NCBI RefSeq assembly: GCF_014839835.1
Contig: NC_071646.1
Coordinates: forward strand, 5,946,001-6,010,000
Reading direction: 5' to 3'
Length of the DNA: 64,000 nt
From: Dryobates pubescens
Taxonomy: Eukaryota > Chordata > Aves > Piciformes > Picidae
The stretch's first letter is position 1. Each line of letters starts with the position of its first letter. Both the position numbers and the translations under genes were made by a program. Of the stretch, positions 33,201-56,199 are shown in pieces. The notes beneath the pieces are model-generated. The model made no database searches, was not told where the DNA came from, and saw only the letters and a list, made by a program, of their open reading frames with translations.

Positions 33201-35647
33201 GGTGGGCATTACCCACCCTCCTGCCCCCCTTTTTATGACCCGGGTGCAGCCCTGGCAGCGGGCACCACGCCCCCACCTTCGCGGGGTGGGGTTGGGGGGT
33301 CGGGGTGGGCGCTACCCACCCCTTTGCCCCCCTTTTTGTGACCCAAGTACCACCCTCGCAGCGGGCACCACTCCACCGTCTTGAGGTGGGGTCGTGGGAG
33401 TGGGCACTACCCACCCGCCTGTCTTCCTTTGTGTGACCCAGGTGGCGCCCTCGCGGTGGGCACCACGCCCCCACCCTCTTGGGGTGGGGTCAGGAGGGTG
33501 GGTAGTGCCCACCTCAAGACGGTGGAGTGGTGCCCGCTGCGAGGGTGCCCACCCCCGACACTCCTGAGCCCCTTTTTGTGACCCTCGCAGCGGGCACCAC
33601 TCCATCGTCTTGGGGTGGGGTCGTGGGGGGCCTGGGGGGTGGGGGCCGGGCACCACCCACCCTCCTGACCCCCCCCCTTGTTTTATTGTCTCCCCCCACC
33701 CCTCAGAGGACCACCTACGTGTGGCGGGAGCCCCGGCTGTGCCGCGGCGGGCAGAGCTTGCCCCCCCAGGCGGTGCGGAGCTGCCGCAGCGCCGACTTTT
33801 GGCTGAAGGTTGGCATCTCGGCTGGCACCGCCGCCGCCGTCCTCCTCGCCGCCCTCGCCGCCTACTTCTGGAAGAAGAACCGAAAGTAGGTGGCGCCGGG
33901 GGTGGGGTGGGTGGGGAGGGGGACAGCCCCCACCTCCCCCCCTCCTCCAAGCAACCCCGCCTAGGTGTGGGGGGTGGCGGCGGCAGGAAGGGGGGGTTGA
34001 TGCCACCCCTGGGCTGGGCACCAGGCTGGAGTACAAATACTCGAAGCTGGTGATGAACGCGGCGGCGAAGGAGAGCGAGCTGGCGGCGCCCGACAGCTGT
34101 GCCATCATGGAGGGCGAGGACGCCGAGGACGACCTCCTCTTTGCCACCAAAAAGTCGCTTTTCGGTAAAATCAAGGCCCTGACGGCCAAGGTAAGAGGGG
34201 CAGGAGCCCGGGGGAGCCCCAGGGGTGGTGCCAGGCACTCCGTGCCTCGGGGTCCCCATCCTGAGGGGGACAAAACCCCGGGGAAGCCACCAGGGAAGCC
34301 CCAGGGGTGGTGTCAGGCACCCCGTGCCTCGGGGTCCCCATCCTGGGGGGGACAGGGAGTGACACAAAGGGGACACAGCCCCAGGGAAGCCACCAGAGGA
34401 GCCCCGTGGCTCAGTTTCCCCACCCTGGGAGGGACAGGGAGTGACACAAAGGGGACACAGCCCCAGGGAAGGCACCAGAGAAGCCCCAGGGGTGGTGCCA
34501 GGCACTCTGTGCCTCGGGGTCCCCATCTTGAGGGGGTCAGAGAGTGACACAAAGGGGCCAAAGCCCCAGGGAAGCCACAGGGGTGATGCCATTCACTCCG
34601 TGCCTCGGTCTCCCCACCCTGGGGGGGGACACTTGAGGGTACACAAAGGGGACACAGCCCTAGAGAAGCCACCAGAGGAGCCGCAGGGGTGATGCCATTC
34701 ACTCCATGCCTCAGTTTCCCCACCCTGGGGGGGACAAGCACAGGGGGGGACACAACCCCAGGGAAGCCACCAGGGAAGCCCCAGGGGTGGTGCTGTTCAC
34801 TCCGTGCCTCAGTTTCCCCATCCTGAGTGGGACAGGGAGTGACACAAAGGGGACACAAGCCTGGAGGAGCCACCAGAGGAGCCCCAGGGGTGAGGTGGCT
34901 CACTCCGTGCCTCAGTTTCCCCACCCTTGGGGGGGACAAGCACAGGGGGGACACAGCCCCGGGGAAGCCACCAGAGAAGCCCCAGGGGTGGTGCTGCCCA
35001 GCCTGGGGGGCACAGGGAGTGACACAAAGGGGACACAGGGTGACAGGAAGGGGACACAGCCCCAGAGAAGCCACCAGAGGAGCCCCAGGGGTGGTGCCAG
35101 GCACTCCGTGCCTCAGTTTCCTCCCCCCAGGGGGGCACAGGGAGTGACACAAAGGGGACACAGGGTGAGAGGAAGGGGACGTGGGGGGACAGGGAGGGCA
35201 CACAGGCTGGCACGGAGGGGACACAGCCCCAAAGCAGCCACCAGGGAAGCTCCAGGGGTGGGCAGGGTGGTTCCCTCCGGGCCTGAGTTTCCCACCCTGG
35301 GGGGGACACCCCGGGGGGGAGCTCAGGGGGTGGCACAGGGTAGGAGGACACCAAGGGGGGGAGGACAGGGGGGAAGGACACCGGAGGGGGGCACAGGGGG
35401 TGGCACTGCAGGGGAGGACAGGCGGGGGGGCACAGTGGGGGAGGACACCCGGGGGGTGGCACAGTGGGTGGCACTGCAGGGGAGGACAGCCGGGGGGGCA
35501 TAGTGGGGGAGGACACCCGGGGGGTGTGTCGGGGGGGGGGTCCCGGGGGCTGTCCCCTCGCTGACTCCTCGCTCCCCGCAGCGGACCCCGGATGGTTTCG
35601 ACTCGGTGCCACTGAAGACGTCCAGCAGCGCTGGCATGGAGCTGTGA
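6122..35647 (+). CDS. ELAPOR1: ELAPOR1 (KIAA1324/EIG121), endosome-lysosome associated apoptosis and autophagy regulator 1; complete, 22 exons, 994 aa
   Basis: Join: 6122-6229, 10034-10154, 12144-12336, 18014-18161, 18287-18367, 20072-20177, 20249-20398, 21537-21625, 21731-21908, 22732-22860, 22950-23040, 23126-23231, 24347-24484, 27392-27646, 28278-28451, 29443-29623, 30315-30411, 30511-30612, 32109-32235, 33707-33885, 34025-34190, 35582-35647. Every junction is GT-AG, phases agree, and the sum is 2985 nt with TGA at 35645. The protein follows human ELAPOR1 (1013 aa) exon by exon: signal peptide, cysteine-rich modules resembling ephrin-receptor/TNFR repeats (CxxC pairs), an MRH-like region (about 635-860), one membrane span (about 892-913) and a tail with YSKL, a possible Tyr-based sorting signal. 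The human protein is a type I membrane protein of trans-Golgi and late endosome/lysosome, linked to autophagy and secretory granule maturation. No frame break is seen although repeats fill nearly every intron. Confidence 0.96.
7640..8165. repeat. Pyrimidine-rich minisatellite (CCCATCTCCMTCCCCCTKTT) in ELAPOR1 intron 1
   Basis: About 27 units of 18-21 bases, almost pure pyrimidine on the plus strand. It can form triplex (H-DNA) structures and would be purine-only on the template strand. Confidence 0.92.
8940..9720. repeat. C-rich array (CCCCAAATATCCCTCTCTCC / TCTGAGCACCCC) in ELAPOR1 intron 1
   Basis: Repeating phrases such as CTGAGCACCCC, AGCTCCAAGCATCCCCCTGC and CCCAAATATCCCTC, with unit lengths of about 50-110 bases and much internal variation. 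Confidence 0.85.
10034..10154 (+). CDS. ELAPOR1: ELAPOR1 exon 2
   Basis: Encodes [20 protein letters not shown] followed by [20 protein letters not shown], nearly identical to human. Acceptor CCCCAG, donor GTAAGG, ends after the first base of a codon. Confidence 0.95.
10680..11990. repeat. Minisatellite of about 70-75 bp in ELAPOR1 intron 2, interrupted by a CR1
   Basis: Units contain GCAGGGATGGTGCTTGGGAT, GAGGGACCTGGAGCTTTGCA and GGGATGCTCAGGATGGGGAT. Diverged units occur before (10680-10850) and more regular ones after (11310-11990) the CR1 at 10855-11300, so the LINE sits inside or beside the array. Confidence 0.9.
10855..11300 (+). mobile_element. CR1 LINE, 3' part, young copy
   Basis: Contains the CR1 3' hallmarks GAGCAGAGGGCTGGAGCTGC, AGGTGGTGGAAGCCTCCTGC and GAGCTCCCTTCCAGCCCTGC. 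It differs from the copy at 55170-55625 at only about eight positions by eye, so both inserted recently. 5'-truncated, as usual for CR1. Confidence 0.93.
12144..12336 (+). CDS. ELAPOR1: ELAPOR1 exon 3
   Basis: Encodes (S)[19 protein letters not shown], a cysteine-rich module, then [20 protein letters not shown] and [17 protein letters not shown]. Ends in phase 2 at GTGAGC. Matches the human exon; the segment before NCT differs in acidic residues. Confidence 0.95.
12395..13305 (+). mobile_element. CR1 LINE, end of reverse transcriptase frame and 3' tail
   Basis: Starts about 60 bases after the exon 3 donor with the CR1 signature ACGTTTGCTGATGGCACCGA, passes through GTGTGGCCAGCAGGGCAGGG and AGATTCAGGCTGGAGGTGAG, and ends GGTCCCTTCCAACCCTGACT plus a CTGTGAT-like tail. 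About 900 bases, 5'-truncated and moderately diverged. Open frames inside it belong to the LINE, not to a host gene. Confidence 0.93.
13676..15975. repeat. 29-bp minisatellite, about 79 copies, ELAPOR1 intron 3
   Basis: Unit GAGCCCTGCTGCCAGCTGCC followed by TGTGCCCCC, with variants ACC, CCC or TCC before GAG/CAAG. Because 29 is not a multiple of 3 and no frame of the unit has a stop on the minus strand, three overlapping minus-strand open frames of 880-960 codons run through it. The flank up to 16380 holds decayed units such as CCAGCTGGTGCCACC. Confidence 0.97.
16740..17335. mobile_element. Cluster of short CR1 fragments, partly inverted
   Basis: A plus-strand piece (about 16740-17110: GAGGCTGAGGGGAGACCTCC, GGTGGTGGAGTCCCCAGCCC) is followed by minus-strand pieces (about 17125-17235: CTCCCCTCAGCCTCCT, and 17285-17335: CATTCAGGTTGGAAGGGAGC). 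The 16774-16850 and 17133-17225 segments are inverted relative to each other and could pair in RNA. Confidence 0.8.
17336..17940. repeat. Tandem array of CR1 3' ends, unit about 185 bp
   Basis: Three successive units begin near 17396, 17583 and 17766, each with GGGGGGTGGTGGAGTCCCCA or its variant, GGAGGTGTTTGAAGGTGGTT, GCAGAGCAGGGTTGGACCTG and a link reading TCCTGAGGCTCTTTTCCA. The pieces are all CR1 tail sequence, so a LINE end became a tandem unit. Confidence 0.85.
17937..18001 (-). mobile_element. CR1 3'-end fragment abutting the exon 4 acceptor
   Basis: CAGAATCCAGCAGGTTGGGA, GAGACCTCAGAGATCCCCAA and GTCCAACCTGTCACCCAACA form the usual minus-strand CR1 end. It stops about a dozen bases before the acceptor CAG of ELAPOR1 exon 4 (18011-18013), so the branch-site region of this intron is CR1-derived. 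Confidence 0.8.
18014..18161 (+). CDS. ELAPOR1: ELAPOR1 exon 4
   Basis: Encodes [37 protein letters not shown] and [11 protein letters not shown], very close to human. Acceptor CCCCCCAG, donor GTAGGT, phase-0 end. Confidence 0.95.
18287..18367 (+). CDS. ELAPOR1: ELAPOR1 exon 5
   Basis: Encodes [20 protein letters not shown] and KGWEFHS, 27 codons, phase 0 at both ends, as in human. Confidence 0.95.
18640..19080. repeat. Irregular tandem repeat (about 105-140 bp) in ELAPOR1 intron 5
   Basis: Four units sharing GCAGGGAACTGCCC, GAGAGCAGAGCTGTGACCA and GAGAGGAACCTCAGGA. The array passes into CR1 sequence at about 19080. Confidence 0.8.
19080..19930 (+). mobile_element. CR1 LINE, diverged 3' part
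   Basis: Recognised by AGAGTGTGGCCAGCAGGGCA, the passage around CAGAGAGGTTGTGGAGTCTG and ends reading GATGAGCTCCAGAGCTCCCT. The end segment is present twice (about 19780 and 19885). More diverged than the young copies. Confidence 0.8.
20072..20177 (+). CDS. ELAPOR1: ELAPOR1 exon 6
   Basis: Encodes [20 protein letters not shown] and [15 protein letters not shown] plus one base. Acceptor TTGCCAG, donor GTAGGT. Nearly identical to human. Confidence 0.95.
20249..20398 (+). CDS. ELAPOR1: ELAPOR1 exon 7
   Basis: Encodes (G)[38 protein letters not shown] and EPDTYA, a tandem cysteine-rich module. Phase-1 end at GTAGGT. Confidence 0.95.
20440..20990. repeat. Array in ELAPOR1 intron 7 carrying copies resembling the end of exon 9
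   Basis: Five units with AGCTGCCAGGGGGAGGTGGG, CACCCCAGTGCAGGATTGTC and CTGTCCCTATGGCTCCAGTA. One unit (about 20750-20790) reads CTATGGCTACTACTCCAATG, close to CTACGGCTCCTACTCCAACG at the end of exon 9. Unit length about 90-120 bases. Confidence 0.85.
21537..21625 (+). CDS. ELAPOR1: ELAPOR1 exon 8
   Basis: Encodes (E)[18 protein letters not shown] and [26 protein letters not shown] is the conserved core. Phase-0 end at GTACGG. The acceptor TTGGCAG has a poor pyrimidine tract but gives the conserved phase. Confidence 0.93.
21731..21908 (+). CDS. ELAPOR1: ELAPOR1 exon 9
   Basis: Encodes [20 protein letters not shown], a [19 protein letters not shown] module and PYGSYSNGS plus one base. Donor GTAAGG. 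Copies related to its last 35 bases appear in introns 7 and 9. Confidence 0.95.
21930..22715. repeat. Array of about 80-100 bp units in ELAPOR1 intron 9
   Basis: Seven to eight units with AGCTGCCAGGGGGAGGTGGG, CCCAGTGCAAGGCTGTTCCC, ATGGCTCTGGTGAGGGTGGC and ACCATAGCTGTCCCCAAGAG. It shares its core with the intron 7 array, so the two have a common origin across two exons. ATGGCTCTGGTGAGGG may be a decayed exon 9 donor. Confidence 0.92.
22732..22860 (+). CDS. ELAPOR1: ELAPOR1 exon 10
   Basis: Encodes (G)[19 protein letters not shown] and [20 protein letters not shown] plus GMP. Phase 1 to phase 1. Only ELAPOR1/2 proteins carry this segment to my knowledge. Confidence 0.95.
22950..23040 (+). CDS. 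ELAPOR1: ELAPOR1 exon 11
   Basis: Encodes (G)[19 protein letters not shown] and [10 protein letters not shown], ending with AG of a split codon before GTGAGC. Confidence 0.95.
23126..23231 (+). CDS. ELAPOR1: ELAPOR1 exon 12
   Basis: Encodes [20 protein letters not shown] and [15 protein letters not shown]; the phase-0 donor GTGAGG passes directly into a G-rich intron. Confidence 0.95.
23235..24300. repeat. Purine-only G-rich array (AAAGGGGGTTTGGGGGAGG) filling ELAPOR1 intron 12
   Basis: About 50 units of 18-24 bases such as GACAAAAGGGGGTTGGGGGA and GGGGAGAAAGGGGGTTGAGG. Over a kilobase with almost no C on the plus strand; each unit has one or two runs of at least four G, so G-quadruplexes are expected in the transcript and coding strand. 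Confidence 0.95.
24347..24484 (+). CDS. ELAPOR1: ELAPOR1 exon 13
   Basis: Encodes [40 protein letters not shown] and TPYRQA. Phase 0 at both ends. Confidence 0.95.
24530..27320. repeat. GGTGCTGCTG-type minisatellite, about 2.7 kb, ELAPOR1 intron 13
   Basis: Built from short modules GGTGCTGGGGGTGCTGCTG, TGGGTGTCATGGGTGCTGG and GTGCCGTGGGTGCTGGAGG in changing order, with higher-order units of about 50-180 bases. After about 27080 the units decay into GTGGGTGCCATGGGTGCTG. All frames of both strands stay open for long stretches. Confidence 0.97.
27392..27646 (+). CDS. ELAPOR1: ELAPOR1 exon 14
   Basis: Encodes [20 protein letters not shown] and [20 protein letters not shown], then [20 protein letters not shown] and a final [12 protein letters not shown]; cysteine-rich modules. 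85 codons, phase 0. Confidence 0.95.
27647..28277 (+). other. ELAPOR1: ELAPOR1 intron 14
   Basis: Contains a C run (27731-27754) and a loose repeat (about 27790-28170) of GGGTGACACCAGCCCCTCTG, GCCACCCTGGCTGGGTGGCA and related units of about 45-80 bases. No exon between. Confidence 0.85.
28278..28451 (+). CDS. ELAPOR1: ELAPOR1 exon 15
   Basis: Encodes [40 protein letters not shown] and [18 protein letters not shown]: start of the MRH-like region, with the conserved C..NC and SLCG cysteines. Phase 0. Confidence 0.95.
28520..29440. repeat. CCCATAACAGCACCCACAG array and CCCCCAGCAG tract, ELAPOR1 intron 15
   Basis: From 28540 to 29090 units of 12-15 bases (CATAACAGCACC, CACAGCACC, CATAGCACC, CACGGTGCC) alternate; from 29090 to 29430 the intron turns into C-rich CCCCCAGCAGCCCCC. 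The array nearly reaches the exon 16 acceptor. Confidence 0.95.
29443..29623 (+). CDS. ELAPOR1: ELAPOR1 exon 16
   Basis: Encodes [40 protein letters not shown] and [13 protein letters not shown] plus one base; part of the MRH-like region. Acceptor GTGCCGGCAG, donor GTGAGA. Confidence 0.95.
29700..30250. repeat. 21-bp repeat (CCATGGGGACACCCTGGTG), ELAPOR1 intron 16
   Basis: About 25 units such as TGCCACTGGGACACCCTTAG and TGCCATGGGGATACCCTGG. Period 21 gives seven-residue open frames on both strands that have no coding meaning here. Confidence 0.93.
30315..30411 (+). CDS. ELAPOR1: ELAPOR1 exon 17
   Basis: Encodes (G)[31 protein letters not shown] and AG of the next codon. Donor GTGAGG. Confidence 0.95.
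30511..30612 (+). CDS. ELAPOR1: ELAPOR1 exon 18
   Basis: Encodes (R)[19 protein letters not shown] and [14 protein letters not shown] plus AG. Donor GTGGGT. Confidence 0.95.
30675..31445. repeat. 57-bp minisatellite, about 13 copies, ELAPOR1 intron 18
   Basis: Unit AGAGCATCCAGCCCCTGCCC, CAGCACCACCTGCCCCAGAG, GCTGGAATGGAGCYCTG. Copies are highly alike; 57 is a multiple of 3, so three open frames per strand with 19-residue repeats result. It leads directly into CR1 sequence (the last unit ends CTGGAGCAGACCATGGCACT). Confidence 0.97.
31450..31635 (-). mobile_element. CR1 LINE fragment
   Basis: Minus-strand CR1: CCTCCAGGGCTGGGGACTCC, ACCACCTCCCTGGGCAGCAC, CTCCCCTGGCACAGCTTCAG. It joins head-on with the plus-strand CR1 that begins at about 31636. 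Confidence 0.9.
31636..31915 (+). mobile_element. CR1 LINE, 3' part, young copy
   Basis: GGGAGGGACAGGACTTGGGG through AGGTGGTGGAAGCCTCCTGC to GAGCTCCCTTCCAACCCTGA and TCTCTGATTCCATGAT. Same subfamily as 10855, 50655 and 55170, with few differences. Confidence 0.93.
32109..32235 (+). CDS. ELAPOR1: ELAPOR1 exon 19
   Basis: Encodes [40 protein letters not shown] and TQ. Donor GTACCG. The exon end with donor (ACCCAG|GTACCG) is the seed of the following array. Confidence 0.95.
32236..33645. repeat. Array of about 104 bp in ELAPOR1 intron 19 with juxtaposed acceptor-donor sites
   Basis: About 13 units: GTACCGCCCTCGCAGCGGGC, ACCACGCCACTAGCGTCTTC, GGGTGGGGTTGGGGGGGTCT, then CCTCCTGACCGCCCTTTTGT and GCCCCAG before the next GTACCG. 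Nine unit borders keep AG|GT (32341, 32446, 32550, 32654, 32758, 32863, 32967, 33035, 33441 are the G of AG). Later units are more diverged and partly reversed in text order (about 33500-33600). Confidence 0.95.
33707..33885 (+). CDS. ELAPOR1: ELAPOR1 exon 20: membrane span
   Basis: Encodes [20 protein letters not shown] and [17 protein letters not shown], then the membrane segment [14 protein letters not shown] and the stop-transfer WKKNR. Donor is the GTAGGT within CGAAAGTAGGT, ending in phase 2; reading through would stop at once. Confidence 0.96.
34025..34190 (+). CDS. ELAPOR1: ELAPOR1 exon 21: cytoplasmic tail
   Basis: Encodes (K)[38 protein letters not shown] and [16 protein letters not shown]. 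Contains YSKL (Yxx-hydrophobic) and an acidic stretch, likely sorting information. Phase-0 end at GTAAGA. Confidence 0.96.
34191..35560. repeat. Array of about 95-105 bp filling ELAPOR1 intron 21
   Basis: More than ten units with GCCCCAGGGGTGGTGCCAGG, CACTCCGTGCCTCGGGGTCC, GACAGGGAGTGACACAAAGG and GGACACAGCCCCAGGGAAGC, turning after 35300 into GGGGGAGGACACCCGGGGGG. Confidence 0.95.
35582..35647 (+). CDS. ELAPOR1: ELAPOR1 exon 22: C-terminus and stop
   Basis: Encodes [20 protein letters not shown] and L, then TGA. Human ends [20 protein letters not shown] and DL, so the end is conserved. Confidence 0.96.
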   Translation, partial: RTPDGFDSVPLKTSSSAGMEL

Positions 35648-35819
35648 CAGGGTCGGAGGGGGCACTGTGCCCACCCCTCACCCCCCCTTCGCCCTTCCCC
35701 CCCTCCCTCTCTCCTCCTCCCCCTCCTCAACGTGGCCTTAGGGACCCGCTCGGGACCGGAGCTTGGGGACAGCTTTTGTACATTGTCCCCCCCCTGGTTC
35801 CCCGCAGCCAGCAGTGCCA

Positions 35820-35825
35820 AATACA
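35820..35825 (+). terminator. ELAPOR1: Possible ELAPOR1 poly(A) signal AATACA
   Basis: No AATAAA was seen in the first several hundred bases after the stop. AATACA, a known weaker variant, lies 173 bases past the stop, shortly before a GT-rich stretch (GGGGTTTGTACG). Tentative. Confidence 0.3.
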
Positions 35826-35999
35826 GCTGCGGGGTTTGTACGCCGGCTCCGGGTGTCTGCTGCCCCCTGGCACCTCCCCTGGCACCCCCCCGGCACCCCC
35901 TTGCCCTCCCCTGGCACCCCTGCGTCGTCCCTCCCCCCTCCCCGCCTCAGCCCTGTGTCACTCTGCGTCGCCCCCGGGTCAGCCCCCTGCCACCCCCAG

Positions 36000-36560
36000 C
36001 ATCACCCCTGTGCCACCCTACATCATCCCCTCTCACCCCCTGTCACCACTGTGCCACCCTGTGCCACCCCACATCATCCCCTCTCACCCCCTGTCACCAC
36101 TGTGCCACCCTGTGCCACCCTACATCATCCCCTCTCACCCCGTCACCACTGTGCCACCCTGTGCCACCCCACATCATCCCCTCTCACCCCCTGTCACCAC
36201 TGTGCCACCCTGTGCCACCCTACATCATCCCCTCTCACCCCGTCACCACTGTGCCACCCTGTGCCACCCCACATCATCCCCTCTCACCCCCTGTCACCAC
36301 TGTGCCACCCCACAACATCCCCTCTCACCCCCTGTCACCACTGTGCCACCCTGTGCCACCCTACATCATCCCCTCTCACCCCCTGTCACCACTGTGCCAC
36401 CCTGTGCCACCCTACATCATCCCCTCTCACCCCCTGTCACCACTGTGCCACTCTGTGCCACCCCACATCACCCCCTCTCACCCCCCTCTTACCCCTGTGC
36501 CACTCTTGTGCCACCCTGTGCCACTCTACATCACCTCCTCCCACTCCCCTGTTACCCCTG
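36000..36560. repeat. Array CACTGTGCCACCCTGTGCCA / CATCATCCCCTCTCACCCCC after ELAPOR1
   Basis: About ten units of 45-65 bases, pyrimidine-rich on the plus strand. Probably within or just beyond the ELAPOR1 3' UTR. Confidence 0.93.
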
Positions 36561-37800
36561 TGCCACCCTTGTGCCACCCCCAGGGGCACACCAGGCCCTG
36601 AGGGTGCCCACATTGGGGGGGGGGCTCATGTGTGGGCTGGGGGTGCCCACGGGGGTTGGGCACATTGGAAGGGGAGGAGAAGGGTGCACATGAGTGTGCC
36701 AGCTGCAGGCATGGCATGGCTGATGGTACAGCTCAGGGTGCCAAGGTCTGCCAAGCCACGACCAGGATCTGCCAAGCCAGGCCAGGTGATGCCAGGCAAG
36801 GTGAGGCCATGCTGTGTGATGCCAGGCTAGGCCATGCCAGGCCACACTGTGCTGTGCCATGCCAGCTGGAGTGTGCCACAGCCCGATGCCAGCCCTGTGC
36901 CCACCTCTCCTTGCCCCATGTGGCCACCAGCACAAGCTGAGCAGTTTGGGTGACTCTGCCCCCAGGCAGGTGCCCACTGCCAGGAGCCCCTGGCATGGCA
37001 TCTCCCCCCCCTGCCCTGGCACAGGGGGCAGTGTGTGCCCCTGGCATGGCACTCCATGGACCCACTGCCCACATCCCCTCCTTCCTGCAGAGCCCACAGT
37101 CCCTGGCACAGCGGGGTGGGCACCAATGCCAACTGCCAGGTCTCCTCCTTTCCCAGACGGTGCCAGGGGAGCCTTGTGGCCTGGCACCACGCTTACCATG
37201 GATCTTTGTCACCCCCCCTGGCAGTGCCCCCAAATGGGTGAGGGCACCCACGAGCCCCCCAGGATGGGAACAGCATGGCTGTGCCATGGGGTGCCATAGG
37301 CATCTGTGGGGGTGCCATGGCTGTGCCATGGGGTGCTGTGGTTGTGCCATGGGGAGCCGTGGCTTTGCCACAGGGTGCCATGGGGAGCCATTGGATGCCA
37401 TGGCTGTGCCATGGGGTGCTGTGGGGGTGCCGTGGGGGTGCCATGGTTGCACCACTGCGTTCCGTGGGTAGCCGTGGTTGTGCCACGGGGTGCCATGGGG
37501 TGCTGTGAGGGTGCCATGGTTGCACCATTGAGTGCCAGGGGGAGCCGTGGTTGTGCCACGGGGTGCCGTAGGGTGGCACAAAGGGGATTTTGGGGGCCCC
37601 TCAGTGCCCGCCGGGGATGCTGGCGGGTGCGGAGTGCAGCCCGGGGGTAACCCCGAGGCCATCAGAACCGCTGGGACTTGCCGAGGAGGCCGAGGGGCAC
37701 CCAAGGGTGCCCGGGGCCGCCGCAGCAGACACCCAGAACCCCCGGGGGGGGTGGGGGGGGGGTGGTGGTGGTCCCCGGGATGCGCGGCACCAACCCCCGC
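36561..37800. other. ELAPOR1-SARS1 intergenic region
   Basis: Contains a loose array of GTGCCATGGGG or GATGCCAGGCAAGG words (36690-36870) and a clearer one at 37260-37580 (TGTGCCATGGGGTGCTGTGG). No gene recognised; open frames are repeat shadows. Confidence 0.7.
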
Positions 37801-38021
37801 GACTCCTCTTCACCTCCGAGCCGCCAGGGGGCGCCGCTGGCCGGCGGCACTCCGCAGGCTGCACGCACAGCGCCTCCTGCCGGGCGGCGGCGGCGCGGCC
37901 GGCGCGGGGCGCCGCGCCTGTGTGCCGGCCGCGCATGCGCAGCGCCGGAGGCCCCTCCCCCGCGCATGCGCGGCGGCGCCCGGCCGCGGCGGGGCCTGAC
38001 AGGAGCTGCGGCGCCGCCATC
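37801..38021 (+). promoter_or_regulatory. SARS1: SARS1 CpG-island promoter with two NRF1 sites
   Basis: Two perfect NRF1 palindromes GCGCATGCGC at 37931-37940 and 37962-37971, 31 bases apart and 50-90 bases before the ATG, in a CpG-dense region without TATA. NRF1 is a common activator of housekeeping and translation genes. 5' UTR is probably short. Confidence 0.8.
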
Positions 38022-55885
<17,864 letters not shown>

Positions 55886-56190
55886 GGCCTGCCCCACCCC
55901 ACCCCCCCCCGCCCCTTGTCCCCTCCCCGGGGACCCTGGGGAGCTGGAATGCTGCTGCTGGGGCTGTGCCCATCCCCCCCCTTGGCTTCAGGGCCCTCCC
56001 CCACGGGACAAAGGACTGACACTGGGCGGGGGGGGGGCTGTGTGTGTGTGGGACCCCCCCACACACTGAGCAGGGCTGGGGAGAGCCCCCTCACCCCCCT
56101 ACCCCCCCAAGCCCCTCCTGCCCCCAGGATGGGGATGTCCCCAACTGTCCTCTCTCTGCTCCAATAAAGCCAAGAGCTGCTGAGCTGTGT
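55886..56190 (+). other. SARS1: SARS1 3' UTR
   Basis: C-rich sequence from the stop to just beyond the AATAAA. About 300 bases. Confidence 0.8.
56163..56168 (+). terminator. SARS1: SARS1 poly(A) signal AATAAA
   Basis: Canonical AATAAA 278 bases after the stop codon, followed by GAGCTGTGTCTCCTGG, a GU-rich downstream element. Confidence 0.9.
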
Positions 56191-56199
56191 CTCCTGGGG

